64,000 nucleotides of DNA from Streptomyces rubellomurinus (lineage in GTDB: Bacteria > Actinomycetota > Actinomycetes > Streptomycetales > Streptomycetaceae), in contig NZ_JZKH01000035.1 in assembly GCF_000961885.1 (NCBI RefSeq), positions 11,297 through 75,296 on the forward strand. Direction: 5' to 3'. The position numbers and the translations under genes were made by a program. The notes beneath the pieces are model-generated. The model was not told where the DNA came from and did no database searches. It was given only the letters and a program-made list of their open reading frames with translations. Numbering within the stretch: the first letter of the stretch is position 1; each line of letters begins with the position of its first letter. Below are positions 36,885 through 47,000 of this stretch, one piece after another.

Positions 36885-37360
36885 ACGAGCCGGAGCGCGC
36901 GATGCTGCTGTCTGTCCACCCCCGTTTCGCCACCGCGATTCTCGCCGGCAGTAAGACCGTGGAGGTGCGTCGACAGCGCGTCGCCGTCCCGCCGGGCACG
37001 CCCGTCGTGCTCTACGCCACTGCTCCCACCATGGCCCTCGTCGGAGCGGCTCTGGTCGCTGCCGTCCACGTCGGCTCTCCTCGGGAAGTCTGGTCAGCAC
37101 ATCGGGCGCAAACGGGCATCAGCAGGCGCGAGTTCGACGAATACATGAGCGGCGCTTCGCAGGCAAGCGGTCTCACACTTACGGAACCGGTTACCTTCGA
37201 GGAACCGGTTCCGCTCAGCGCGCTTCGGGCCGCCGGCCCGTTCCACCCACCGCAGAGCTACCGCTACCTCCACGGTGAGTCGCTCCGGCAGATGGTGGAA
37301 GCATCGTCTGCTGCAGGCGCTGTCCTGCATGGTGTTTTGGGTACCCCGGTCCCTGTGTAA
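36881..37360 (+). CDS. ASCH-domain protein
   Basis: 159 aa from GTG. It has the ASCH opening AMLLSVHPRFATAILAGSKT followed by VEVRRQRVAVPPGTPVVLYA and VGAALVAAVHVGSPREVW, and a C-terminal segment RAAGPFHPPQSYRYLHGESL. ASCH domains share the PUA/EVE fold and bind RNA or modified bases. It is translationally coupled to the GNAT-PIN-ASCH-like protein, so the two probably act together. Ends 151 bases before the convergent drmC. Confidence 0.85.
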   Translation: MNEPERAMLLSVHPRFATAILAGSKTVEVRRQRVAVPPGTPVVLYATAPTMALVGAALVAAVHVGSPREVWSAHRAQTGISRREFDEYMSGASQASGLTLTEPVTFEEPVPLSALRAAGPFHPPQSYRYLHGESLRQMVEASSAAGAVLHGVLGTPVPV

Positions 37361-37511
37361 CTCAGGGCCAAGGACCTGTGACGTGGACGACTCGGCGAGA
37401 CCGACGGATCGTTCAGCAACGGAGACGAGAGCGTGGAACCGTCGGCCGGTGGTCTCGTCAGCGAGAGTGAGTGGCGGGCCGTCTGATGGCGCTGCCGGTG
37501 ACTCCGGCGGT

Positions 37512-38282
37512 TCACGTCACCCCAAGACCGGGAACGCGCTCGTAGAGCTGGTCTTCGACCTGATGGATCTCTCGCTCGACGGACTCGGTCAGATTGGGGT
37601 TGTCGATGAGGACTCCGAACTCGACGTTGCCGTACTCCGCGCTCCAGGAGAAGTTGGCGCTGGTGACCAGGAGGAACCGGTGATCGATGGCGAGGAACTT
37701 AGCGTGGTTGCGCACTGGTCCTCCATCGAACTCCCTCGTGCGTAGGACGATCCCTGGGCGAAGGTGCGCGGCCACCTCTGCTGTGGTCGGCGACCCGGGC
37801 TTGGAGTGCCGGTCGGCTGCTTGGGAATCGAGATAGATCCGCACGTCGATCTCTGGACGGCTGGCCGCTCGGCTTAGCGCTCCCCAGAGCCCTGACGAAC
37901 GTTGGAAGTTGAAGGTCGAACAGGTGACGGACTGGCGGGCGCTGTCGACGAGGTGGGCGACAGAGCTGGTCAGCGGGCCAGACTGGGCCAGGTGGCCGGG
38001 CATGGTCCAGAGCGGGTCGAGGGCAGTAGTGATCGACCGCGCTCCTTCCACGGCTCGGAGCACGGCCACGACCTGGCCTGTGCCGGGCGATCCTGGTCCA
38101 GAACCCCGTTCCAGCAGCGCTCGCACCTCGGCTCTGCATCCGGCAGCGACCACCTTGAGGGCAGCCGTCAGGGTGTCGCCGTCGGTGAGCCGGTCGGCGA
38201 TCTCTCGGGCTTCGGTGCCGGTAAGGAGCTGCCCGAGCTGCCTCGCCGCCGCCGGGTCAATCGGCGTGGTCGAAGAAGCCAA
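37512..38282 (-). CDS. drmC: DISARM phospholipase-D-like protein DrmC
   Basis: 256 aa. A single PLD motif, NHAKFLAIDHRFLLVTSANF (HxK-x4-D), near the C-terminus implies a dimeric enzyme. Upstream is CSTFNFQRSSGLWGALSRA. DrmC is the accessory PLD-family subunit of DISARM and is reported as dispensable in some systems. No ATG or GTG lies near the family start; TTG 38282 has GGGAG 6 bases upstream and is chosen. It begins 26 bases inside drmB. Last gene of the operon. Confidence 0.85.
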   Translation of the reverse strand: MASSTTPIDPAAARQLGQLLTGTEAREIADRLTDGDTLTAALKVVAAGCRAEVRALLERGSGPGSPGTGQVVAVLRAVEGARSITTALDPLWTMPGHLAQSGPLTSSVAHLVDSARQSVTCSTFNFQRSSGLWGALSRAASRPEIDVRIYLDSQAADRHSKPGSPTTAEVAAHLRPGIVLRTREFDGGPVRNHAKFLAIDHRFLLVTSANFSWSAEYGNVEFGVLIDNPNLTESVEREIHQVEDQLYERVPGLGVT

Positions 38283-40293
38283 GGTTGCTCCCGGGTAGGT
38301 CGACGAGGAAGCGGCGGTCGAGGAAGCGGTTGGCCCGTTCGCAGGAGGTCTCGGAGGCCATGACGCAGCAGTGGCAGGCGGCGCCGTGGAGGAAGTCCTC
38401 GGGGTCCTGCGGCGTGCGCGTGGCGCAGATCGGGTCCGAGGAGCACCGGGTGGCTCGATAGAGGGCGCGGGAGACAACCCCCTGCAGGCGCGTGGGCTCG
38501 CTCAGCTGCACCAGGCCGCCGAGCGTGCCATCGCTGTCCGAGGCGGTGGTGCAGATCAGAAGGCCGGCGGCGGCAGACCGTCCCTCCGATTCTGGCCAGG
38601 CGTACAGGCGCTCGCTCAGGCTAGCCGCGGAGTAGCCGCAGGTCATGGCCAGTTCGCGGATCAGCACATGGGCGAGGGTGTGGACGAGCCAGTAGCGCGG
38701 CGGCCTCAGCCGAGTGTCGGGGTCGACCTGGACGGCCGTTTCGGAGAAGCGGCGGTGGAAGTTGCGCCGATGGGCGTCGCGGTGCGCCCGCCAGATGTCG
38801 CTGGTGGAGATCCGCTCCTCCCACGCGGCGACCGCCTGGTCGTCCAGCTGTAGGAAGATGCCCTCCCCGCGGTCCTCGGTGGCGACGGTCCAGGCTGGGC
38901 GGGCACTACGGGTCAGCGGGGCGAGTCGGCGCGGCAAGTCCCCTACGCGGTCCATAGCGTCGATCCGGGTGAAGCCGATCAGGGCGTTGACCTTGCGCAG
39001 CTTCTCGACTGCGAGCACCCGGGTGATCTGCGTCGGCAGGCCGGGATCGCGCTCTCGTTTCGAGAGCGTCAGCCCGCTGGACGGGTCCTCAACCCTGGGG
39101 CCGAGCACGTCCTTTTGCAGGTATAGCCATTCGGGAACGAGAAGGTCGACGGGATCCCAGGTGCGGATGCGCTCTTCCTGCTCCGCCTCGGAGGCCGGAG
39201 GCGCACCGGCCGCTGCCACCGCCTCCGTCAGTTCTGCGTCCGACAGGTCGGTGACGTCGACCTTGCCGTCCAGCACGTCCCGCAGGGTCTCCAGGTCATC
39301 CCGGTACTTCGCGAGCTTCTCGCCCAGGGCGGTTCGGATCTGGTCGGCGAGGTCGCTCTTGCGCTCCTCCGAGGACTCCGGCATCACGATGATCGAGTGC
39401 GTCGCCGGGAACCACAGGTTGGAGGCACCGACGAGCATCAGCCGGGTCTCGTTGCCGCAGCCGCCCGGCTCGAACGCGTCCAGGTGCGGGTGACGCCCGC
39501 GGCAGCGCGGCAGCTTGGACCGTCCGGCTTCGCCCTGTGCCTCGTTCATCGGCCGCCGCGCGCCGCAGGACTCGCAGCGGATCACGGCCGATGCACCCTT
39601 GCCAGCCGTGCGGTCGACCATCTTCAGCGCCGGGAACTCTGCCTTGTCGCATTGCTGGCCCTGGTGGACCCACCGCTCGTAGGGGAACTCGTCGAGGTGA
39701 CCGTCGACGCAGGCCAGCAGGTAGCGGGCCGGCACCGCCGGGCGGCGGGTCGGCCTGCGCGTGCGGTCACCGGCTCGGCCGGTGCACCGGGCGTGCTCGA
39801 AGCAGGCTAGGTCGGTGCGGTAGGGGTGGGTGTTGCGATAGTCGAACTGCGCGAGGGCGCCGAGCATGTCGCAGCCGGTGCACCGCAGCCACTGCGGGAA
39901 CACGCGGGCGGGCACGCCAAGGTCGTTGCCCTCGGTGGACAGGCTCATCTTCTTCGCCTGCCAGGGGAAGGGCCGCAGCTGGATGTCCCGCGAACGCAGC
40001 AGCATGGCGACGGCCTGACGCAGCCGTGGCGCCCGGATCTGCGGAATGCCGTCGCGCCGACGCCAGATCCGGTCCCAGTCGTCGAGGCCGGACGGCATGA
40101 CCGTGAACTGCGGAAGGTCCATGATCGCGCCCGGACCGTAGGTGTACAGCAGGGAGGACGGGCGCCCCGAGCCGACCTTGGCCCGGTTGTGCTTGCGGCC
40201 CTCGTCCGACTCCCGCTCGGCGTCGCCCAGCGGATCGACGGCGTTGGACGCGTCGTAGAGGAACCGGGTCTCAGCGAGGGGTTCGGCTGTCAC
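38257..40293 (-). CDS. drmB: DISARM DUF1998 protein DrmB
   Basis: 678 aa. DrmB carries the DUF1998 domain and forms with DrmA the core DISARM complex that blocks incoming phage DNA. Several CxxC zinc pairs are seen (LRCTGCDM, RCESCGARR, GAACHCCVMAS with SSDPICAT). The C-terminal RYWLVHTLAHVLIRELAMTC is the DUF1998 hallmark. GTG 40293 overlaps the drmA stop (GTGA); the frame is open further upstream but only inside drmA. Confidence 0.92.
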   Translation of the reverse strand: MTAEPLAETRFLYDASNAVDPLGDAERESDEGRKHNRAKVGSGRPSSLLYTYGPGAIMDLPQFTVMPSGLDDWDRIWRRRDGIPQIRAPRLRQAVAMLLRSRDIQLRPFPWQAKKMSLSTEGNDLGVPARVFPQWLRCTGCDMLGALAQFDYRNTHPYRTDLACFEHARCTGRAGDRTRRPTRRPAVPARYLLACVDGHLDEFPYERWVHQGQQCDKAEFPALKMVDRTAGKGASAVIRCESCGARRPMNEAQGEAGRSKLPRCRGRHPHLDAFEPGGCGNETRLMLVGASNLWFPATHSIIVMPESSEERKSDLADQIRTALGEKLAKYRDDLETLRDVLDGKVDVTDLSDAELTEAVAAAGAPPASEAEQEERIRTWDPVDLLVPEWLYLQKDVLGPRVEDPSSGLTLSKRERDPGLPTQITRVLAVEKLRKVNALIGFTRIDAMDRVGDLPRRLAPLTRSARPAWTVATEDRGEGIFLQLDDQAVAAWEERISTSDIWRAHRDAHRRNFHRRFSETAVQVDPDTRLRPPRYWLVHTLAHVLIRELAMTCGYSAASLSERLYAWPESEGRSAAAGLLICTTASDSDGTLGGLVQLSEPTRLQGVVSRALYRATRCSSDPICATRTPQDPEDFLHGAACHCCVMASETSCERANRFLDRRFLVDLPGSNLGFFDHAD

Positions 40294-43200
40294 GAGTCCT
40301 CCTTGGGTGGAGCGAAGTCCCAGCTCGGGGTGCCGGGCGGTTCCACGAAGATCAGGTTCTCCTTGATCGGGCTCACCAGGAGGTTGATCTCCGGTTGCAC
40401 CTCGCGCATCGAGTTGGCCACGACGAACGGTGGAGCGTCCTTGCTGTCCGCCGCGGAGCGGGCGTTTTCGGCGCTGATCATGAGCGGGCCGAAGTGCGCC
40501 TCGTCCGACGTTCGCTCGTAGACCAGGCCCTTGCGCAGGCGCGCAAGATGCGTGCGCCGCTTCTCCCACTGGTCGAGCCGGTTGCGCAGACGCTGACGTG
40601 CCCGGTCAGCCGCATCCTCGTCGGATGCCCGCTGCACCCGCGCCACGAGCCCGTCGATCAGCGCCTCCGCGAAGTCGCGCTCGGCCGCGATCCGGCCCGC
40701 GTGCTGTTCGGGCGACAAGCCGTCGGGACGGACGGCGTCGAGCACCCGGGCCGCGCTGACCAGCACGCCGTCCAGCCCGCGCTCCAGGGAGGTGACCGAG
40801 AACGGCGTTACCGACAGCGCCTCCACCCGGGCGTAGAAGGTCTCGTGGTAGTGCCGGAACTGCTCGAAGTGTGCGAGGTCGCGTGGCCGGGCCCAGTTTC
40901 CCAGCGTGACCACCAGTCCGGGCTTCTCCCCGGAACGTCCCACGCGCGAGGACGCCTGGATGTACTCCGCCGTGTTCTTCGGCTGCCCGACCACGAGCAT
41001 CAGCCCGAGCCGGGTCACGTCCACGCCCACCTGCAGCATCGAGGTGGCCAGGATCGCGTCGTACGGGCTTACCTCGCGGGTGGGTATCGGCTTGCCCGCC
41101 TCGCGCAGCGCGCGCAACTCCCGCTTACCAGAGACGGAGTCGAAGGCTGGGTCGAACGGCACTGCCATCTGGTCCAGCGTGGTGGTGATGTCGGCACTGG
41201 CCACACGGGAGGTGAGCTCCGCGGTGTTGAGCGTCCCGTAGTCCGTGCCGGTGCGGCGGGGCAGCTTCGACCACGGTCGCCGCTTGAAGAGAGCGGTCTG
41301 GATGTCGTCGCCCATGTAGCGGGCCATACCGGCCAGTTCGCGTGTGGCGCTGAAGTAGCTGACCAGGGTCATGTAGGGGTCAGCGGCCGTGCCGGACCGG
41401 TCGAGCAGCAACTGCGCGCCGGCCATGAGGACCTCGGCGACCCGGATCTCCGCTGTGGTCAACCGGACCCCCGTGGTGCTGATCCCCACGTAGCGCCGAC
41501 CGGGGAAGTGCTCCGATACGGGCTCCTCCCTGGAGAAGAACGTCTTCCCGGCGTCGAGCACCTGCGGCGGGAAGATCGTCACATACCGCCCGTAGAGGGC
41601 GCGCACCTGATCATCCGCGTTGCGGGCAGTGGCGGTGGAGGCGACCAACAGCGGCCGGACCGCCCGGCCCTGCGCGTCGCGCCAGCCCGCCATCACGTCG
41701 ATCGCCACCTCGAACAGGCCCACCGTCGTACCGAGCGCCCCGGTGATCAGGTGCAGCTCGTCCTGGATGATCAGGTCCGGCGGACGCAGCCGCCCGGCCG
41801 GCCGGAGTCCTGCGGCAGGTAGACCATCCTTGGCCGGATGCCTGCCGTTGTCGGTCAGCTCGCAGTACCGGGAGTCTGGGTGCACGTAACCATGCCGCCC
41901 GCAGAACCGGGACACGTAGCCGAACAGGGAGGCGGCCTCCCCTTCCCGCGCTAGGCGGGCGAACTTGTCCACGGTGGCGATGACGAACGCCGGGGTGAGC
42001 CGGTAGATCTCCTCATCCACCGTCAGCACCGGCAGCCCCTCGGCCACCTCACCGCCCTCCGCGAACGGGCAGCCCGCAAGTTCGTCCCCGCAATACACGT
42101 GCACCCGACGGGACGCCTTGACCGCCCTGACCTCCCGGGCACCGATCTTGCTGCCGCACCACGGACACCGCTGGATCTGCAGCACCGTCAGCCGGTAACC
42201 GGAGCGGTTGTTGGCCTTCTCCAGCTGCGTTGCCGCTTCCTCGAACCGCTTCGGGCTCACATCCGTGCCCACCCACAGCCCGATCCGGAACGGCTCCTCG
42301 CCCCACGTCTTCGGGTCCGTCCTGCGCGCCAGCTCGGCCGCGCAGACGAGCGCCGTCGCCCGCTGGAACTGCTGCGCCGTAAGCAGCCGCAGCGTGTAAC
42401 GCATCAGCACAGCCACGCCCGCGCCACCGTCCAGCGCGCCATCCGGAGTCACGACGACGCCCTGGCGCCGCCGGATCGCGAACGTGTAAGCGGCCAGACC
42501 CAGATACGCCTCCGTCTTGCCACCACCGGTCGGGAAGAACAGCAGCTGCGCCTTCGCCAGATCGCCGGAGCGCTTCTCTGCCGCCGGATCGGTGAGCAGC
42601 GGCAGCTGCATGAGAATGAAGGCCAACTGGAAGGTGCGCCACGAGTGCGCTTTCGCGCCCTTGTCAGCGAGCACGGCGGCGCGGGCCTGCTCGATGCTCA
42701 CCTGCGGGTGCTTGGCCCGGTGCTCGGCCACCTGGGTGTGGATGCGCTGGTCCGCCATCACTCTGTTCATGAACTGGAAGCAGCGCAACGCCTCGTCGTC
42801 GGCAAGCAGGTGCTCCAAGCCCTTGGCGAGCTGACGCTGGACCTTGCGCGCCTCGCTGACTGCGTCCAGCCCCTCGCCTCGCAGGTGCTCCGGCAGGGCC
42901 TCGGCACGACGCCCTTCGCCGTTGAGCCAGGCCGCGTACTCGCGGACGATCGGCTCCAGGCCGGCCCGCAGCTCCTCCCGGCTAGCCGAGGCGAGCACGG
43001 TCATGTCCAGCAGCGCCTCACCGATCTCCTCCGCCGTGGTCTGCGGCGTCTGACAGGTCGGAAGCCAAGTCGTCCACACCTCGCTGGCCCGGCGCGCACC
43101 TGCCGCCACCTGCCAGTCCACCGAGCACGTGCGCCCGACGGCGAACTCCAGACGGTCCCGGTACTGCAGATTCAACCGCCGCAGCTCGTCGTCCCGCTCA

Positions 43201-44024
43201 TAGCGGGTGTCCTCCACCGGATCCGCGACGGGGAGGAACACCTCGGCGCCCCCGGCGTCCACGGTCAGCCTTGTCTGGTACAGCCACGCCTCGACCGGAA
43301 TCTTGCGCGGCGTCTCCCTGTCGTTGCACAACGCCACCTCAACGATCAAGCAGCCACGCGCCTCGTCAGCGTGCCGGTCGACGCGCAGCACGACCTTGTC
43401 CTTCAGCGGGAACTCCGCCGTGGCCCCTGCCTTGAGGTCGGCGACAGCGACCTTCGTGACGATCTCGATGGGCGTGCGCTTGTAACGGCGGACGCGCCCA
43501 CCATCAGTGGCCTCGGACTCCACCTTGACCGGCTCGTACAGCCCCCAGGAGGCGGTGACCGTGAACGAGTCGAGATCGGACGGGACCTGGCAGCGCAGAC
43601 CCATCGACGCGGGGATCATCAGCCCGCGCTGCTGCGGCTGATCCTCCACCCCGGCGTCCTCGTCCGCGCCTGTGGTGCTCTCATCGACAGCGGTGACAGG
43701 CACGCCCCGGCTCTCGTCCGCATCCACGGCGTCACCGACATCAGTGGCAGCATCGGCGGCGTCGGCCTCCTGCGGGTCGTCGCGGCTGACGGTCAGCTTG
43801 AACGGGGCGATCCGGCCGATCAGGTACGCGGCGTCCGGAGCCGCGTCCAGCACCTCTTCCGGACCGCCCGCCGGGCCGAGTAGCTCCCGTTCGAGGATGT
43901 CGACCAAGTTCTCCCGCGCCGTCCACGACCGTCCGTCAGGCTCACGCACGAGCCGGTAGTCCGCCTGGTCCTCGGCCTTGGCGGCGGGTGACGCCGCGGC
44001 CGGCTTCGAGCTGGGCTTGCTCAC
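40290..44024 (-). CDS. drmA: DISARM helicase DrmA
   Basis: 1244 aa, a superfamily 2 helicase. Walker A is LLFFPTGGGKTEAYLGL, motif II is LIIQDELHLITGALG (DExH form), and motif VI is IQASSRVGRSGEKPG. A CPWCGSK...C zinc pair lies between motifs. The N-terminal ~350 residues are the DrmA-specific domain. DrmA-DrmB is the defining DISARM pair; DNA with a 5' end has been reported as its trigger. GTG 44024 overlaps the drmMI stop by 4 bases. Confidence 0.94.
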   Translation of the reverse strand: MSKPSSKPAAASPAAKAEDQADYRLVREPDGRSWTARENLVDILERELLGPAGGPEEVLDAAPDAAYLIGRIAPFKLTVSRDDPQEADAADAATDVGDAVDADESRGVPVTAVDESTTGADEDAGVEDQPQQRGLMIPASMGLRCQVPSDLDSFTVTASWGLYEPVKVESEATDGGRVRRYKRTPIEIVTKVAVADLKAGATAEFPLKDKVVLRVDRHADEARGCLIVEVALCNDRETPRKIPVEAWLYQTRLTVDAGGAEVFLPVADPVEDTRYERDDELRRLNLQYRDRLEFAVGRTCSVDWQVAAGARRASEVWTTWLPTCQTPQTTAEEIGEALLDMTVLASASREELRAGLEPIVREYAAWLNGEGRRAEALPEHLRGEGLDAVSEARKVQRQLAKGLEHLLADDEALRCFQFMNRVMADQRIHTQVAEHRAKHPQVSIEQARAAVLADKGAKAHSWRTFQLAFILMQLPLLTDPAAEKRSGDLAKAQLLFFPTGGGKTEAYLGLAAYTFAIRRRQGVVVTPDGALDGGAGVAVLMRYTLRLLTAQQFQRATALVCAAELARRTDPKTWGEEPFRIGLWVGTDVSPKRFEEAATQLEKANNRSGYRLTVLQIQRCPWCGSKIGAREVRAVKASRRVHVYCGDELAGCPFAEGGEVAEGLPVLTVDEEIYRLTPAFVIATVDKFARLAREGEAASLFGYVSRFCGRHGYVHPDSRYCELTDNGRHPAKDGLPAAGLRPAGRLRPPDLIIQDELHLITGALGTTVGLFEVAIDVMAGWRDAQGRAVRPLLVASTATARNADDQVRALYGRYVTIFPPQVLDAGKTFFSREEPVSEHFPGRRYVGISTTGVRLTTAEIRVAEVLMAGAQLLLDRSGTAADPYMTLVSYFSATRELAGMARYMGDDIQTALFKRRPWSKLPRRTGTDYGTLNTAELTSRVASADITTTLDQMAVPFDPAFDSVSGKRELRALREAGKPIPTREVSPYDAILATSMLQVGVDVTRLGLMLVVGQPKNTAEYIQASSRVGRSGEKPGLVVTLGNWARPRDLAHFEQFRHYHETFYARVEALSVTPFSVTSLERGLDGVLVSAARVLDAVRPDGLSPEQHAGRIAAERDFAEALIDGLVARVQRASDEDAADRARQRLRNRLDQWEKRRTHLARLRKGLVYERTSDEAHFGPLMISAENARSAADSKDAPPFVVANSMREVQPEINLLVSPIKENLIFVEPPGTPSWDFAPPKEDS

Positions 44025-47000
44025 TCGTCCTCACCCTCGATCTCTTCATCGGCATCGATCGGGGCCGATGCCTCCCCCTGGACAGCGGCACGGCGGTGAT
44101 TCTCTTCCAGCAACCGGTCCAGGATCTCGACGCGCGCCCCCGGACTGACCGTCCACCGCTGCATCTGCCGGTAGGTGTGGAACCCATGCTCCAGCGGGAC
44201 ATCACCCCAGCCGTAGGCGTCCATGACAGCCTCGTCGAGCGCGACATGGAGTTGCCGGAGGCGCGCAACGTCGCGATCGAAAGAATCGGCGATTTCTTGA
44301 TCATTGACGAGGTGATAGAGCTTCGTCAGGCCGAGATCACGCCTGAGCATGATCTCGTGCCGCTCCGTGTGCAACTCCTTGCCAATCTCGGCCAGCCGGT
44401 TGTTTGTTTTCGGGCGAGGGAATGTAGCGAACACGCCGGAAGGCGTGTAGCGTGGGTCATTTCGCAATCCTGACCCGTACTTGATTGCCCACATCTGGTG
44501 CAGACTGGATGACAGTACCGCCTGGTCTACAAATGAGTCTGTGGCAAAAACTACAGTGGCCTCGCTTGGAATGAGCCCTTTGCTGATCCGGTAAGGCATC
44601 ACTGTCACCGAGTGTCGCGTCATGACAAGAAATTCATTCAGGTCCGCAATTGCCTTTCGCATCGCAGGGCGGGACCGCAGAAAGAGCCACCATGGAGCCT
44701 CCCGAACTGCCTTCGCCTTCTTCGCCCGCTCGGGCTTTACGCGTTCAGCCAATCTGCCGTATGGCAGTTCATACCTCTTGGCCTGCATCTCTAGGTGACC
44801 ATTGAAGTCGATGATCCAGCGAGACGGCGAGGCGTCAGGTCGGGAGTTGAGATCCTCTCCATTTAGATACGGGAAGAGTACCTCGGCATTCTTTGAGTCA
44901 ACGTCAATCCAGTCTGCAGCCTCTTCTGGGTCGATAACGAATCCCATGCCGAGCGCGTAGCAGCCGATGAAAGCGATGCCACTGTTTTCGGCTAGCTGAA
45001 TGGGAATTCCATCGATTCGACCGGCGGGCTCCAAGAGCGTTGAAATTCTCTCCGTCCCGACGCCGTCGGAAACCCTGGGCGCTCCAGGTGCAACGGTGCC
45101 GCGTGTGCCCCAGACTGCGGCATACTGCAAATTTGCACCAGCGGCCGGCCATGTTCGGCTCTGAATGGACCTGGTAATGCAGAATCCATCGGCAACCATT
45201 CGGTCCAGCCCCACCTCTCGGGTGGCGCCCTGGGCGATGCTGTTTGTGGCGATTAGGCCGATATTTCCCTTTCTTGTGAGCAACTGCATGGCACGGAGGA
45301 AGAAATATGCAACGCCATCTGCAGTGCCTCGCCGTCCGGACGCCAAGATGGTGACGAACCAGTCGCGCACATTGGTCCCCATAGCGCCTGTAAGCTTCGG
45401 CCCGCCCAGGAACGGCGGGTTGCCGATGATCGCGTCGAAGCCGCCCCTCTCCATCACGTCCGGCACCGCGAGGATCCAATGAAGAGGCTTCCACCGTTCA
45501 TAGTCGGTCTTCACCGTGGGTGTGAGCCCGGCAGTGAGGATGCCGTCGAGCATGGCCTTGTTGGGTTCGTCGGCGTCTGCGGGGTACGCCCGGCCGACGG
45601 CAACGCGCAGGTTCTCGTACGCCTCCGATAGCGCTCTGCCGGGCTTGCCGCCGAGCTGTAGGCCAGCCGCGATCACGCCATCGGCGACGTCCGCGAGTTG
45701 GTGGGTCAGCTCCTGGTACTCGCGCCACTGCCTCCGCTTCGTGGCCGCCGAGCGCTGAGGGTCGTTATCACTGACCTCGCTCGCCAGGCTGCGGCGCAGC
45801 CTGGCTGCCCGGGTGAGCACGCCGTCGATGTCGAGGTGGCGGATCGCCTGAGCTCCGTCACCAAGGTCGAAGAGCGGTGTTGCAGCCGCCTTGGCTGGGG
45901 TGATGTGAAGTGCTCGGAGCTGCTCAGCGTCGGTAAGGCCGAGCAGGGAGTTGCCGTGCAGGACCTTGTCGTCGACGAAGGAGAAGGGCAGCTTGGGGTC
46001 GAGGGAGACCAGCCACAGTGAGAGCTTGCACATCTCCACGGCCATGGCGTTGATGTCCGCGCCGTACAGGCACCTGGCGACCACTGTCCTTATCGCGTGG
46101 ACGTACAGGTCGTGCGCGCTCCCAGTCGCGACACCCTCGCGGCGCCACGCTTCGACGAGCCGGGCCGCCAGGAAACGAGCGGCGGCGACAAGGAAGGCGC
46201 CGGAGCCGCAGGCGATGTCGGCGACCCTGATGTCGAGGATGTCGTCGGACGACAACGGCCGCCACGCATCGGGGTCGCCGGTCTGGTGCGGGCCGGGATT
46301 GAAGACCAGCGGCTCTAGGGCGTACTTGACGACCTCCTCCGCCAGCTTGCGCGGGGTGTAGTGGGCACCCGCCGTGGCGCGCGACGGGGTTTCGACGAGC
46401 AGAACGCCGCCGGGTTCGACGACGAAGGGCCGGTTGCGTAGATCCCGTCGGATGATGCCGATGAGGGGCCGCAGCCGATCGCGCAGGGCCTCGTCGGTGG
46501 TGACGGCGCGGAGAGCGCGTTCGGCGTCTTCGACCTCGGTGCTGCCGCGGATCGCTTTGGCCAGTGCGGCCTTGGACGGCAGTTTGGCGGCGGGCTGGTC
46601 GTCCTTCGCCCAGGCCAGGATGGCGTCGGCCAGCTTCGCCGGGTCGTGGTACCGGGCGGCCATGGCCTCCAGTTCGGCGAGCGGCATCTCCGGCTCCTCG
46701 CCGGCCTTGCCGATGAGGCCGATGGTGACCTCTTTCGTCTCCTGGCTGGAGTAGCCGAGCAGGCCCTCGTAGATGTAGCCGATCTGCTCGACGTCGATGT
46801 CGCGGAAGGAGATCCGCCGGGCCGGTTCGCCCCGTAGCTGGGCCATCTGCACCGCGCGCAGAACCTCCAGCATGACCCGGTCACTGACCGTGATGGCAAG
46901 TGTGTCGCGGGGACTGCGGGCGGTGAGGAACGGGAAGCGGTCGGGGTCGAAGAGCGAGCCGCCGTAGGAAGGCAGACGCAGATCTTCGAACGAAGCGCCG

